A stretch of DNA of 38,292 nt from an uncultured Clostridia bacterium (lineage in GTDB: Bacteria; Bacillota; Clostridia; TANB77; CAG-508), in contig CAKOVP010000011.1 of assembly GCA_934122035.1 (NCBI GenBank), forward strand, positions 1 to 38,292, in the 5' to 3' direction. A program made the position numbers and the translations under genes. Shown here one piece after another: positions 27,401 through 36,949 of this stretch. The stretch's first letter is position 1, and each line of letters begins with the position of its first letter. Under the pieces are notes generated by a model, which was not told the origin of the DNA, searched no databases, and saw only the letters and a program-made list of their open reading frames with translations.

Positions 27401-28097
27401 ATCAAAAGATGATAGCAAAACATATTTAATACCATTTGGTTCTAAATTAAAGGTTAGAGAAGGAGACGTTCTTGAAGCCGGAGACCAAATAACAGAAGGT
27501 TCTAAGAACCCTGCAGAAATTTTAGCAATAAGTGGACCAGAAGGTGTATATGAATATATCATAGGCGAAGTTCAAAAGGTTTATAGAAACCAAGGTGTTG
27601 ATATAAACGATAAACATATCGAAATAATTGCAAGACAAATGCTTAAAAAAGTTAGAGTCGAAGACAATGGAGATACAGATATGTTTGCAGGTTCTTTAGT
27701 AGATATGTACGAATTCGAAGACAAGAACAAAGAAGCAGAAGCACAAGGTTTAAGACCTGCAACTGGTAAACGTGTTCTACTTGGAATTACAAAAGCTTCA
27801 CTTGCAACAGAAAGTTTCTTATCTGCAGCATCATTCCAGGAAACAACAAGAGTACTTACAGAAGCTGCAATAAAAGGAAAAGAAGACGAATTAATTGGAC
27901 TAAAAGAAAATGTTATAATAGGTAAATTAATTCCAGCTGGAACTGGTATGAAGAAATATAGAAATGTTCATATAAGCACAGAACAAGAACCTAAAACAGA
28001 ACAAAATGCGGAAGTAAATGCAGAAAATATTGCAAAACCAGAAAAAACAACAGTAGATGTTGAAAATTCTGAAAATACAGATAATGTAGAAGAATAA
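24492..28097 (+). CDS. rpoC: DNA-directed RNA polymerase subunit beta'
   Basis: The 1201-aa beta' subunit carries the active-site Mg. The catalytic motif NADFDGDQMAIHLP places the three aspartates at about D450, D452 and D454. The N-terminal zinc finger is C60-H-C62 ... C75-DR-C78; a second cysteine cluster, CRTKHGVCAKC, lies in the C-terminal half. The trigger-loop/bridge-helix region is present (PIKSSFREGLDALEYFISAH). The start is GTG 24492 behind AAGGGGGAAA, 33 nt after rpoB, so the two are co-transcribed. The final 40 or so residues are an acidic low-complexity tail, matching the acidic tail of RpoB. A strong terminator follows. Confidence 0.98.
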   Translation: MDELNNFDKMKIGIASDEKIREWSHGEVKKPETINYRTLKPERDGLFCERIFGPTKDWECHCGKYKRVRYKGIVCDRCGVEVTKSKVRRERMGHIELAAPVAHIWYFKGIPSRIALMLDVSPKALEKVIYFASYIVTDKGTTTLSKAQVLSEKEYVEAVEKFGKGSFKAEMGAEPIRNLLSEIDLDKLSEKLKKELEKASEQKKAKLVKRLDTVESFRLSGNRPEWMIMQVVPVIPPDLRPMVQLDGGRFATSDLNDLYRRVINRNNRLKRLLELGAPEIIVRNEKRMLQESVDALIDNGRRGRPVTGAGNRPLKSLSDMLKGKQGRFRQNLLGKRVDYSGRSVIVVGPELKIYQCGVPKEMAVELFKPFVMKELVGRGIAHNIKSAKRMVERLRPEVWDILEDVIKDHPVLLNRAPTLHRLGIQAFEPVLVEGRAIKLHPLVCTAFNADFDGDQMAIHLPLSPEAQAEARYLMLSENNLLKPQDGKPVTTPTQDMILGSYFLTMDVDGEKGEGTYFSSPEEAIMSLANDDVTMHSKIFVRRSKIVDGVEKHAKVATTPGKIIFNRGIPQDLGFVDRSKPENEFEYEINTTVSKKNLGKIIEKCINIHGLSRAAVLLDYIKSTGYKYSTLGAVTVSVADVQVPPQKKEIIAKAQEDVNQVLKEYRRGLITDDERYSEVIKIWEKATDDVKVAMKNNFDKENPMFMMSDSGARGNLDQLKQIAGMRGLMASTTGKTVEIPIKSSFREGLDALEYFISAHGARKGLSDTALRTADSGYLTRRLVDVSQDIIVREDDCGTKEGILVYDIKDGNQVIEKMQERLVGRYPLHDIINPKTKELIVDTNTMITEEMADEIVDAGITKVEVRSVFGCRTKHGVCAKCYGMGLASRKEVDIGDTVGIIAAQSIGEPGTQLTMRTIHSGGVAGVADITQGLPRVEELFEARKPKGVAIITEIAGKVSIRDENKRKEVTVTSKDDSKTYLIPFGSKLKVREGDVLEAGDQITEGSKNPAEILAISGPEGVYEYIIGEVQKVYRNQGVDINDKHIEIIARQMLKKVRVEDNGDTDMFAGSLVDMYEFEDKNKEAEAQGLRPATGKRVLLGITKASLATESFLSAASFQETTRVLTEAAIKGKEDELIGLKENVIIGKLIPAGTGMKKYRNVHISTEQEPKTEQNAEVNAENIAKPEKTTVDVENSENTDNVEE

Positions 28098-28112
28098 TAG
28101 AATACATAATCG

Positions 28113-28154
28113 AAAACTAAGTTTTATAGAGAAATCTATAAGACTTAGTTTTTT
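28113..28154 (+). terminator. Intrinsic terminator of rpoBC
   Basis: An 18-position stem: 28113-28130 (begins AAAACTAAG) pairs with 28135-28152 across a GAAA loop with one T-G pair, running into TTTTTT (28149-28154). Confidence 0.9.
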
Positions 28155-28206
28155 AGTTATAAAATCTAATAAAATAGAATATATTAAGAGTAATAAACTA
28201 TAATAT

Positions 28207-28241
28207 AGAAAGGAATTAATCAGATACAATAAAACTGATTA
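28207..28241 (+). promoter_or_regulatory. cwlD ribosome site and intervening hairpin
   Basis: AGAAAGGA (28207-28214) is the only good ribosome site upstream, but it is 36 nt from the ATG at 28251. Between them TAATCAG (28217-28223) pairs with CTGATTA (28235-28241) across 11 nt. If the hairpin forms, it brings the ribosome site to about 11 nt of effective spacing. A TATAAT at 28199-28204 is a possible -10; no good -35 is seen. Confidence 0.4.
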
Positions 28242-28250
28242 TTAAAAAGA

Positions 28251-28961
28251 ATGTTTATAATTAATAAAAGAAGAGTAGCTTTTATTTTAATGAGTGTACT
28301 TTTACCAATAGGCATATTTTCATATCAATATTCAAACACAAACAAAAATGCAATAAGTACAATGGCTTTACCAGTAACCAATAAAACAATTGTAATAGAT
28401 GCAGGACATGGTGGAGAAGATGGTGGAGCCACAAGTGAGAACGGAATATCAGAGGCTCAAATAAATTTGAAAATTGCATTAAATTTACAAAAATTATTAG
28501 AGCAAAGTGGTGCAAATGTAATACTTACTAGATCAGATGAAAATGCAATATACGATTTAGACAAAAAAACATTAAGAGAAAAAAAGGTATCAGATATAAA
28601 AAATAGGGTAAAAATAGGTAATAATTCATCTGCAGATATTTTTGTGAGCATACATCTAAACAAAATTCCACAAAATCAATATAGCGGTTGGCAAACATTT
28701 TACAAGGACGGTAATGAGCAAGGAAAAGAACTTGCAACATCAATACAAAATAATTTAAATGAAACAATACAAAAAGAAAATAAAAGAGTGCCCATGAAGA
28801 TTAGTAATGTATATATAATAAAACAAGTGGAAATACCAACAGCAATAGTAGAATGCGGTTTTTTATCTAATCCAGAAGAAGAACAAATTTTGCAACAAGA
28901 AATTTATCAGGAAAAACTTGCATGGGGTATTTATAATGGAATAATAGAGTATTTCAACTAA
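28251..28961 (+). CDS. cwlD: N-acetylmuramoyl-L-alanine amidase, CwlD-like
   Basis: A 236-aa Amidase_3 zinc enzyme that removes stem peptides from muramic acid. Residues 8-25 (VAFILMSVLLPIGIFSY) form a signal anchor, so it acts outside the membrane. The zinc motifs are VIDAGHGGEDGGA (His and following Glu), SIHLNK (second His) and the catalytic Glu in AIVECGFLSNPEE. Length, single-domain layout and the TFYKDGNEQGKELATSIQ segment match CwlD, which in Bacillus works with PdaA to make muramic-delta-lactam in spore cortex. That suggests, but does not prove, a spore-former; other amidases share the fold. ATG 28251 lacks a close ribosome site. The gene lies between the rpoBC terminator and the glucan synthase. 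Confidence 0.8.
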   Translation: MFIINKRRVAFILMSVLLPIGIFSYQYSNTNKNAISTMALPVTNKTIVIDAGHGGEDGGATSENGISEAQINLKIALNLQKLLEQSGANVILTRSDENAIYDLDKKTLREKKVSDIKNRVKIGNNSSADIFVSIHLNKIPQNQYSGWQTFYKDGNEQGKELATSIQNNLNETIQKENKRVPMKISNVYIIKQVEIPTAIVECGFLSNPEEEQILQQEIYQEKLAWGIYNGIIEYFN

Positions 28962-28999
28962 ATAAATTTTCAATAAGTTTACAAAAACGTATAAGTTTT

Positions 29000-29053
29000 C
29001 CACTTCTTGGAGAAAATATGTGTAAAACATATTATCCAAGGAGTGGTTTTTTT
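29000..29053 (+). promoter_or_regulatory. Hairpin burying the glucan synthase ribosome site; terminator-like
   Basis: CCACTTCTTGGA (29000-29011) pairs with TCCAAGGAGTGG (29035-29046) over 12 bp with one T-G wobble. An inner stem AATATGT (29015-29021) / ACATATT (29027-29033) completes it. The right arm contains the AAGGAG ribosome site (29038-29043). Seven T residues (29047-29053) follow at once, so it also has intrinsic-terminator geometry and could end the cwlD transcript. Confidence 0.7.
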
Positions 29054-32000
29054 GAAAGAAAAAAGAAGACTAAATATAAAAGGAGCTATATTAGATAAAG
29101 CACAACTAGATGCATATCTAGAAAAAATTGCATCTGATCATATATTAACAGACAAATCTAGTAAAGACACATATCCAATACCAAGAATTAAAGAGGACTT
29201 TGAAGTAATAAAAGAAGTTTATAAATTATTAAATGAGCATATAGAATTAGGAATTCCAATTCATCCAGCAGGTGAGTGGATTTTAGATAATTTTTATATA
29301 ATAGAAGAATCAATAAAAAGCATTATAGGAGAACTAACATTAAAAAAATATACTAATTTTTTAGCAATAGCAAATGGAAGATACAAAGGATTTGCAAGAA
29401 TTTATGTGTTAGCTTCAGAAATGGTTGCATATACAGATGGAAAAATAGACGAAGAAAATTTAAAGCAAATGCTTGTAGCATATCAAAACAAAAAAAGCCT
29501 TAGTATGGACGAAATATGGAATATTGGATTATTCATTCAAATTGCATTAATAGAAAACATAAGAGACATATGTGAGTATATTTATTCTGTTCAAATGCAA
29601 AAGGCAAAAGTAGAAAATATACTTTCTAAATTTTTTAGTAGTAAAATAAAAATCCCAGCAAGTAATGTTATTGGAATAATAAGACCAACAAAAATGAGAA
29701 ATTCTTTTATAGAATATATGGCATATAAACTAAAAAAATTTGGAAGACAAGGATATGCATATTTTAATATTTTAGAAGACGAGGTAAATAAAACTGGTGC
29801 TACCATAGAAGAAATTGTAAAAAAGGAACATTTTGATATTGCAGTAAAAAAAGTCTTAATAGGAAATTTTATTTTAACACTTAAAAATATATCTAGAATA
29901 AACTTTTTAGAAATATTTGAAACCATAAATGGAGTAGAAGAAATACTAAAAAAAGATCCTGCTATGCAATATGAAAAAATGAATGTAAATACAAAAACAT
30001 ATTACAGAAACAAAACAAGTGAAATAGCTAAGAAAACAAAAATATCAGAAATATATATTGCTAAAAAATGTTTGGAACTCAGCCAAAATGCAAAGGAAAA
30101 ATTAGAAACAGGAGAGATTTCTAACTTTAAAGAAACTCATATAGGATATTATTTAATAGATGAAGGAATAAACAAACTTGCAGAGGTACTTCAAAATAAA
30201 AGTATTGGAATAAAGAAAACAGTAGAAAAAGTTAATAATTATATTAGCTTTATTTGGTGTGTAACAATAGCATTTTCACTAATTTTCTCAGCACTAATAT
30301 ATTATAACCTAGCAAGTACAATAGAATATGGAATTATATATTCTATAATATTATTTTTAGGGCTGATCATTCCAATAGAAAATATCGTAACAAAAACAGT
30401 TCAATTCGTATTAAGCAAAATAGTAAAACCAAAACTTATACCCAAAATAGATTTTAGACAAGGCATTCCAGAAGAATATAGTACAATGGTGGTAATTCCA
30501 AGCATTATAAAAGATAAAGAAAAAGTTAAAAAAATGTTTGAGAAACTAGAAGTTTTTTATATTGCAAATAAAACTGAAAATTTATATTTTACGCTACTTG
30601 GGGATTGTTCTACCTCTTCTAAAAAAGAAGAGGTATATGACCCAGAGGTAATAGAAGAAGGAATAAAGCAAGTAAATAAATTAAACACAAAATATCCAGA
30701 CAGTAAATTCCCAAAATTTAATTTTATATACAGAAAGCGTATATGGAATGAAGCAGAAAATGCATATATGGGTTGGGAAAGAAAAAGAGGAATGCTTAAC
30801 CAGTTCAATGAGTATTTACTAGAAAATATAGAAAATCCATTTAGAATAAATACAATAGAAAACTATAAAAATAGTGGAGATAGTAACGAAATTCCTAACA
30901 TTTCATATATTATCACTCTAGATGCAGATACAGACTTAAGCTTAAATTCTGGAATAGAATTAGTTGGTGCAATGGCACACATTTTAAACAAACCTATATT
31001 AAATGAAAACGAAGATTTAGTCATATCTGGAAATGCTTTAATGCAACCACGTGTTGGTGTAGGACTTTTAGAAACAAGGGCTAGTAAATTTGCACAAATC
31101 TATGCAGGAGAAGGTGGAACAGACTCATATACAAATGCAATTTCAGACACTTATCAAGACAATTTTGGAGAAGGAATTTTTACAGGAAAAGGAATTTACG
31201 ATTTAAAAGTTTTTTCTACAGTATTAAATAACGAGATAAAAGAAAATGCGGTACTTAGTCACGATTTATTAGAAGGAAGCTATTTAAGATGTGGACTCGT
31301 ATCAGACATTATGCTAATGGATGGTACTCCAACAAATTATATGAGCTTTAGACAAAGACTATACAGATGGATAAGAGGAGACTTTCAATTAATTCCGTGG
31401 CTTGGAGGAAAAATAGAAAATAAGAATGGAGACACAAAGAAAAATCCTTTAAACAAATTAAGCAAGTATAAAATTTTAAGCAATATAATAAGAAGCAAAC
31501 AAGAATTTTTTAATGCATTTTTAATTATGCTTTGGGCAGTAATAGTAAGTATTTATAAAGTGAATTTGTGGTATATACCAATAATTGCAACAATATCTGC
31601 CATAACACCATTTTTATTAGATTTAATAAATAAAATATTTTCTAAGCATAAGGCTAATATAGGAACAAAAAAATTTGTAAATACAATTTCTGGATTAAAA
31701 GCGAGCTTTATAAGAAGTATATTAGACTTTGCAGTAATTCCAGATAAAGCATATTTAGGAATAAAAGCAGAAATAAAAACGCTATATAGAATGTATAAAA
31801 GCAAAAAACATCTACTAGAATGGATAACATCAGAAGAGGCAGAGAAAAATTCAAAAACGGATTTGTTTAATTACTATCAAAATATGTTTTTAAATCTCTT
31901 ACTGGGAGCGATATTTATTTTTATTGGAATATTTGTAAAAACAAATTTATGTGTGAAATTTGTTCAAATTATAATTGGACTTATTTGGATATTAGCACCA

Positions 32001-35000
32001 TTTACAATGTGCGTATTATCTAAGAAAGAGCCACAGCAAGAAAAAATAACAGAGTTAACAACAGGAGAAATAGAATATATAAATGAAGTAGGAAGAAGAA
32101 CGTGGTGCTATTTTAAAGACAATTTAAATAGTAAAGGTCATTTTTTACCACCAGATAATTTTCAAGAAGATAGAAAACCACAAATCGTAATGAGAACATC
32201 TCCAACTAATATTGGTCTTGGAATTTTAAGTGTAATTTCTAGTTACGATTTAAAATATGAAAACTTAGAAGATACTATAAATTTGCTATACAAGATGTTA
32301 GAGGCAATTCAAAGTCTACAAAAGTGGAATGGACATTTATATAACTGGTATAATATAGAAACATTAGAACCATTAATTCCAAGATATATTTCTTCTGTAG
32401 ATAGTGGAAATTTTGTTGGTTATATGTATGTTTTAAAAACATTTTTAAATAATATAAAAGAAACACTAAAAAAAGATAAAAGTGAATATCAAGAGAAAAT
32501 AGAACCAAAAAATAAAGTTTCGCTAATGTTGGAAATTACCACTCAAATAATTAATAGTACAGATTTTTCTAAGTTATATAACGAAAAAAATAGATTATTT
32601 TCAGTAGGATTTAATTTAGAAGAAGGAAAATTAACAGATTCATATTACGACTTATTAGCATCAGAAGCAAGGCAAACAAGTTTAGTTGCAATAGCCAAAA
32701 AGGATGTGTCGGAAAAACATTGGTACAACTTAAGTAGAACATTAACAACACTTAACAATTATAAAGGGCTAATATCTTGGTCTGGAACTGCATTTGAATA
32801 TTTAATGCCAAATATAAATATTCCACAATATCCAGCAAGTATATTAGATGAATCTTGCAAATTTATGATAATGAGCCAAATGGAATATGCAAAAAAATTA
32901 GGAGTACCTTGGGGAATATCCGAAGCAGCATTTAACTTAAAAGACTTAAATAATAATTATCAATATAAAGCATTTGGAATACCTTGGCTTGGACTAAAGA
33001 GAGGATTATCAGATGAAATTGTTATATCATCTTATGGAACAATTTTAGCAATAAACGAAGTGCCAAAACAAGTAATTCAAAACTTAAAAAAATTGGAGTC
33101 GGAAAATATGTATGGGAAATATGGCTTCTACGAATCAATAGATTTTACACCAGGAAGAACTAACAAAGGATATACACCTGTAAAAACGTATATGGCACAT
33201 CACCAAGGATTAATATTAGTTTCAATAAATAATCTAATAAATAATAAAATATTTCAAAAACGATTTATGCAAAATCCAGAGATGCAAGCAATAGAAATTT
33301 TATTACAAGAAAAAATGCCAGAAAAAATGATTATAACAAAAGAAGAAAAAGAGAAAGTAGAAAAAATAAAATATGTAGATTATGATGACTATGCAGTAAG
33401 AAAGTATAATAAATTAAACGAAAATTTAAATATTTCTAATGTAATTTCAAATGATAAATATACAATAGTAATGAATCAATTTGGAAATGGCTATAGTAAG
33501 TTCGAAGACCTACAAATAAATAGATATAGTAGTGAGAATGAGCAAAACCAAGGAATATTTTTCTATATAAAAAATATAAGGAATAAAAAGATTTGGACAA
33601 ATACACTTGCATCTATTGGATCAAAACCAGATAAAATAAACTTAGAATTAGCACCAGAAATGAACAAAATAAAAAGACAAGATGAAAATATAGAAACAAT
33701 AACAAAAATAATAACAGATACAGACGAGCCAGTAGAAATAAGAAGGCTAGAACTTAAAAATATTGGTAATACAGAAGAAATATTAGAAATAACAGGATTT
33801 TTAGAACCAATATTATCTGTGCAAAAACAAGACTTAGCACATCCAGCTTTTAATAATTTGTTTATAAATTTTGAATATTTAGATGCACTAAATACTTTAG
33901 TTGTAAAGAGAAAAGCCCATACAGAAAAAGAAAAAGATGTTTATATGGCTGTAACACTTGTTTCAGAAGAAGGTGGAGTTGGAGAACCAGAATTTGAAAT
34001 AGATAAGGAAAAATTTGTAGGAAGATGTAATTACAATATTCCAAATGAAGTAAAAAATTCTATACCATTTAGTAGAAAGCTAGGATATACAACAGACCCA
34101 ATAGTAGCAATGAAACAAACAGTTAGAATAGAGCCAGAAAAAGTTGCAAATATAAATTTTATAATTTCAGTTGGATATTTTAAAGAAGAAGTAATAAAAA
34201 ATTTAGCCAAATTTACAAATAATCAAAATATAAAAAGAACAGAAGAATTATTAAAAGCAAAAGTAGAAGCAGAAAATAGATATTTAGGTGTAAAAGGACA
34301 AGACATAATAACATATCAAAAAATGTTATCATATTTATTATTTGTACCAAAAGTATCTATTAAAAGAGTATTTAATAAAGACCATAGCTACGAAACATCT
34401 GAACTTTGGAAATATGGAATCTCCGGTGATTTACCAATATTATTAGTAAAAATAAAAGATATAAATGATATAGATATAGTAAAAGAAGCATTAAATGCAT
34501 ACGAGTATTTTAGAGCAAAAAATATTATAATAGATTTAGTAATATTAAACGAAGAAAAAGAATCTTACGAAAATTATGTAAAAGATGCTGTGCAGTCTGC
34601 TATTCTAAATAAAAACATTGCATATTTATTGAACATTTCTGGAGGAATATTCTGCTTAAATAACATAGAAAATAAGCAGGAAAAACGACTACTAGAACAG
34701 CGTGCAAATCTTGTTATAAATGCAAATTGCAGTTCTTTAAAACAGTATGTTGAAGATATGGAAGCTCGAATGTTAGATAATGTTAAAGAAACTGGAAAAG
34801 ATGTAGAAAATATTTACTTTAATATAGAAAAAGAAGAGCAAAGCATTCAAAATATGGATAACCTAAAATATTACAATGAATATGGTGGATTTTCGGAAGA
34901 CGGAAAGGAATATTTAATAACAGTAAATAAAAATAACAAAACTCCTACTGTATGGAGTCACATATTAACAAATAAGAATTTTGGAACGCTTACTACAGAA

Positions 35001-36785
35001 GGAATGGGAGGATATACTTGGAAAACAAATTGTAGAACAAATAGATTAACTTCGTGGTCTAATAATCAGGTTACAGATATTCCATCAGAAATAATATATT
35101 TAAAAGATATGGAAACAAATAAAAAATGGTCTTTAGGATTTAACCCTATGCCAGACGAAAACAATTATTATATAACATATGGGTTTGGTTATGCAAAATA
35201 TAATCACACATCAAGCAAAATAAAGCAAACAGTAGAAGTATTTGTACCAACTGAAGAAAACGTAAAAATTAATTTAATAACATTAGAAAACAAAAATCCT
35301 CAAAGAAAAAGACTAAAATTAATATATTATATAAAACCAGTAATAGGTGAAAACATCAGTAATTCGAATGGAAATATAAATATTGAATATAATCAAAAAT
35401 CTAATTTAATAACAGCAGTAAATATGATTGAAAAAGAACCTAAAATTTTATATGTTTCTAGTAGTGAAAAAATAAATTCATATACAGGAAGCAGAACGTC
35501 ATTTGAAAAAAATGGTGGAATAAGTAATCCAGAAGGACTAGATCAAATAGAGCTAAATAGGGAAAATTCTTATGGAGAGGATGGAATAATTGCTGTAGAA
35601 TTTTATGTTACAATAGAAGCATTTGAAACAAAGAAAATTTCTTTACTATTAGGAGAAGAAAATACAAAAGAGGAGTGTCAAGACATAGCCTATAAATATG
35701 CCAATATAAGTAATTGTAAAGATGAATGTATAAATGTAAAAAAATACTGGGAAAATCTTGTAAATAGAATACAAGTAAAAACTCCAGTAGAGTCTATTAA
35801 TATATTACTAAATGGCTGGTTAATGTACCAGGTAATAGCTTCCAGATTATATGCAAGAACAGGATTTTATCAATCTGGTGGAGCCTATGGTTTTAGAGAC
35901 CAGTTGCAAGATACACTGGGCATAAAATATGTAGAACCTAAAATAATGAGAAAACAAATTTTATTACACGCAAATCATCAATTCGAAGAAGGGGATGTAG
36001 AGCATTGGTGGCACGAAGAAACAAACAAAGGAATAAGAACCAGAATATCTGATGATTTATTGTGGCTTGCATATGTAGTATGCGATTATATAGAATTTAC
36101 TGGCGATTATAGTATTTTAGATGAACAAATAAAATATAAAAAAGGTAAAGTGTTAGCTGAAGGTGAAAATGAAAGATACGACTTATATTTAGACTCGAAT
36201 TTGCAAGAATCAATTTATAATCATTGCATAAGGGCAATAGAAAAAGCATTAAAATTTGGAGAGCATAACCTTCCTAAAATAGGAACAGGAGACTGGAACG
36301 ATGGTCTTAGTAATGTTGGCACAAAAGGAATTGGAGAAAGTGTTTGGCTTGGATTCTTTATGTATGATGTATTAAATAAATTCATACCAATTTGTAGAAT
36401 GAAAAATGATGAAGAAAAAGCAAAAAAGTATGAATTAATACAAGAACAATTAAAAAAAGCGTTAAATACCTATGGATGGGATAACAGATGGTATAAAAGG
36501 GCATACACAGACTTTGGAGATGTATTAGGAAGCTTGCAAAATGAAGAATGTAGAATAGATAGCATATCTCAAAGTTGGTCTGTAATATCTGGCGCAGGAG
36601 ACAACGATAAAAAATATATTGCAATGGAGAGCTTAGAGAATCATCTTGTAGATAAAGAAATTGGCATAATAAAATTATTAGACCCTCCATTTGAAAAATC
36701 AAAATTAGAGCCTGGATATATAAAATCATATCTTCCAGGAACAAGGGAGAATGGTGGACAATACACACATGATTGTTGTTGTTAG
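29052..36785 (+). CDS. ndvB: Cyclic beta-1,2-glucan synthase (GT84-GH94), C-terminally truncated
   Basis: A 2577-aa membrane protein related to NdvB/Cgs/ChvB, which polymerise UDP-glucose into cyclic beta-1,2-glucans. The start is TTG 29052, 8 nt after AAGGAG. Three clusters of membrane helices lie near residues 400-445, 820-860 and 945-995. Glycosyltransferase motifs are LDADTD (about 621-626), SHDLLEGSYLRCG (about 736) and QRLYRW (768-773). A glucoamylase-like central domain includes ISWSGTAFEYLMP (about 1242) and SEAAFNLKD. A GH94 phosphorylase-like region carries GTGDWNDGLSNVG (Asp about 2414). The protein stops at RENGGQYTHDCCC; homologues continue after the GQYTH element for roughly 150 or more residues. 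The end of the GH94 domain is therefore missing, and an ATPase gene lies at the break. Polymerisation may survive; chain-length control may not. Confidence 0.85.
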   Translation: MKEKRRLNIKGAILDKAQLDAYLEKIASDHILTDKSSKDTYPIPRIKEDFEVIKEVYKLLNEHIELGIPIHPAGEWILDNFYIIEESIKSIIGELTLKKYTNFLAIANGRYKGFARIYVLASEMVAYTDGKIDEENLKQMLVAYQNKKSLSMDEIWNIGLFIQIALIENIRDICEYIYSVQMQKAKVENILSKFFSSKIKIPASNVIGIIRPTKMRNSFIEYMAYKLKKFGRQGYAYFNILEDEVNKTGATIEEIVKKEHFDIAVKKVLIGNFILTLKNISRINFLEIFETINGVEEILKKDPAMQYEKMNVNTKTYYRNKTSEIAKKTKISEIYIAKKCLELSQNAKEKLETGEISNFKETHIGYYLIDEGINKLAEVLQNKSIGIKKTVEKVNNYISFIWCVTIAFSLIFSALIYYNLASTIEYGIIYSIILFLGLIIPIENIVTKTVQFVLSKIVKPKLIPKIDFRQGIPEEYSTMVVIPSIIKDKEKVKKMFEKLEVFYIANKTENLYFTLLGDCSTSSKKEEVYDPEVIEEGIKQVNKLNTKYPDSKFPKFNFIYRKRIWNEAENAYMGWERKRGMLNQFNEYLLENIENPFRINTIENYKNSGDSNEIPNISYIITLDADTDLSLNSGIELVGAMAHILNKPILNENEDLVISGNALMQPRVGVGLLETRASKFAQIYAGEGGTDSYTNAISDTYQDNFGEGIFTGKGIYDLKVFSTVLNNEIKENAVLSHDLLEGSYLRCGLVSDIMLMDGTPTNYMSFRQRLYRWIRGDFQLIPWLGGKIENKNGDTKKNPLNKLSKYKILSNIIRSKQEFFNAFLIMLWAVIVSIYKVNLWYIPIIATISAITPFLLDLINKIFSKHKANIGTKKFVNTISGLKASFIRSILDFAVIPDKAYLGIKAEIKTLYRMYKSKKHLLEWITSEEAEKNSKTDLFNYYQNMFLNLLLGAIFIFIGIFVKTNLCVKFVQIIIGLIWILAPFTMCVLSKKEPQQEKITELTTGEIEYINEVGRRTWCYFKDNLNSKGHFLPPDNFQEDRKPQIVMRTSPTNIGLGILSVISSYDLKYENLEDTINLLYKMLEAIQSLQKWNGHLYNWYNIETLEPLIPRYISSVDSGNFVGYMYVLKTFLNNIKETLKKDKSEYQEKIEPKNKVSLMLEITTQIINSTDFSKLYNEKNRLFSVGFNLEEGKLTDSYYDLLASEARQTSLVAIAKKDVSEKHWYNLSRTLTTLNNYKGLISWSGTAFEYLMPNINIPQYPASILDESCKFMIMSQMEYAKKLGVPWGISEAAFNLKDLNNNYQYKAFGIPWLGLKRGLSDEIVISSYGTILAINEVPKQVIQNLKKLESENMYGKYGFYESIDFTPGRTNKGYTPVKTYMAHHQGLILVSINNLINNKIFQKRFMQNPEMQAIEILLQEKMPEKMIITKEEKEKVEKIKYVDYDDYAVRKYNKLNENLNISNVISNDKYTIVMNQFGNGYSKFEDLQINRYSSENEQNQGIFFYIKNIRNKKIWTNTLASIGSKPDKINLELAPEMNKIKRQDENIETITKIITDTDEPVEIRRLELKNIGNTEEILEITGFLEPILSVQKQDLAHPAFNNLFINFEYLDALNTLVVKRKAHTEKEKDVYMAVTLVSEEGGVGEPEFEIDKEKFVGRCNYNIPNEVKNSIPFSRKLGYTTDPIVAMKQTVRIEPEKVANINFIISVGYFKEEVIKNLAKFTNNQNIKRTEELLKAKVEAENRYLGVKGQDIITYQKMLSYLLFVPKVSIKRVFNKDHSYETSELWKYGISGDLPILLVKIKDINDIDIVKEALNAYEYFRAKNIIIDLVILNEEKESYENYVKDAVQSAILNKNIAYLLNISGGIFCLNNIENKQEKRLLEQRANLVINANCSSLKQYVEDMEARMLDNVKETGKDVENIYFNIEKEEQSIQNMDNLKYYNEYGGFSEDGKEYLITVNKNNKTPTVWSHILTNKNFGTLTTEGMGGYTWKTNCRTNRLTSWSNNQVTDIPSEIIYLKDMETNKKWSLGFNPMPDENNYYITYGFGYAKYNHTSSKIKQTVEVFVPTEENVKINLITLENKNPQRKRLKLIYYIKPVIGENISNSNGNINIEYNQKSNLITAVNMIEKEPKILYVSSSEKINSYTGSRTSFEKNGGISNPEGLDQIELNRENSYGEDGIIAVEFYVTIEAFETKKISLLLGEENTKEECQDIAYKYANISNCKDECINVKKYWENLVNRIQVKTPVESINILLNGWLMYQVIASRLYARTGFYQSGGAYGFRDQLQDTLGIKYVEPKIMRKQILLHANHQFEEGDVEHWWHEETNKGIRTRISDDLLWLAYVVCDYIEFTGDYSILDEQIKYKKGKVLAEGENERYDLYLDSNLQESIYNHCIRAIEKALKFGEHNLPKIGTGDWNDGLSNVGTKGIGESVWLGFFMYDVLNKFIPICRMKNDEEKAKKYELIQEQLKKALNTYGWDNRWYKRAYTDFGDVLGSLQNEECRIDSISQSWSVISGAGDNDKKYIAMESLENHLVDKEIGIIKLLDPPFEKSKLEPGYIKSYLPGTRENGGQYTHDCCC

Positions 36786-36833
36786 TACCATTTTTATAAA
36801 AATATTGATACTCTTAAATACATAAACTATTCG

Positions 36834-36884
36834 CTAAACAAAATACACAAAACAACAAATTTTGTTTAGTACAATAAACAAAAT
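36834..36884 (+). repeat. Three-copy operator-like repeat upstream of the ATPase promoter
   Basis: CTAAACAAAAT (36834-36844), its exact reverse complement ATTTTGTTTAG (36859-36869), and TAAACAAAAT again (36875-36884). The last copy ends 2 nt before the -35 hexamer. The arrangement suggests a transcription-factor site, possibly autoregulatory. Confidence 0.6.
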
Positions 36885-36886
36885 TA

Positions 36887-36915
36887 TTGACAAAAGAAAA
36901 TAATTACGATATAAT
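36887..36915 (+). promoter_or_regulatory. Consensus promoter of the ATPase gene
   Basis: TTGACA (36887-36892), 17 nt, then TATAAT (36910-36915). The predicted start near 36922 leaves a leader of about 28 nt. Confidence 0.85.
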
Positions 36916-36949
36916 AGAATAAAATAAAGTGAACAAAGAGGAGAAAATT

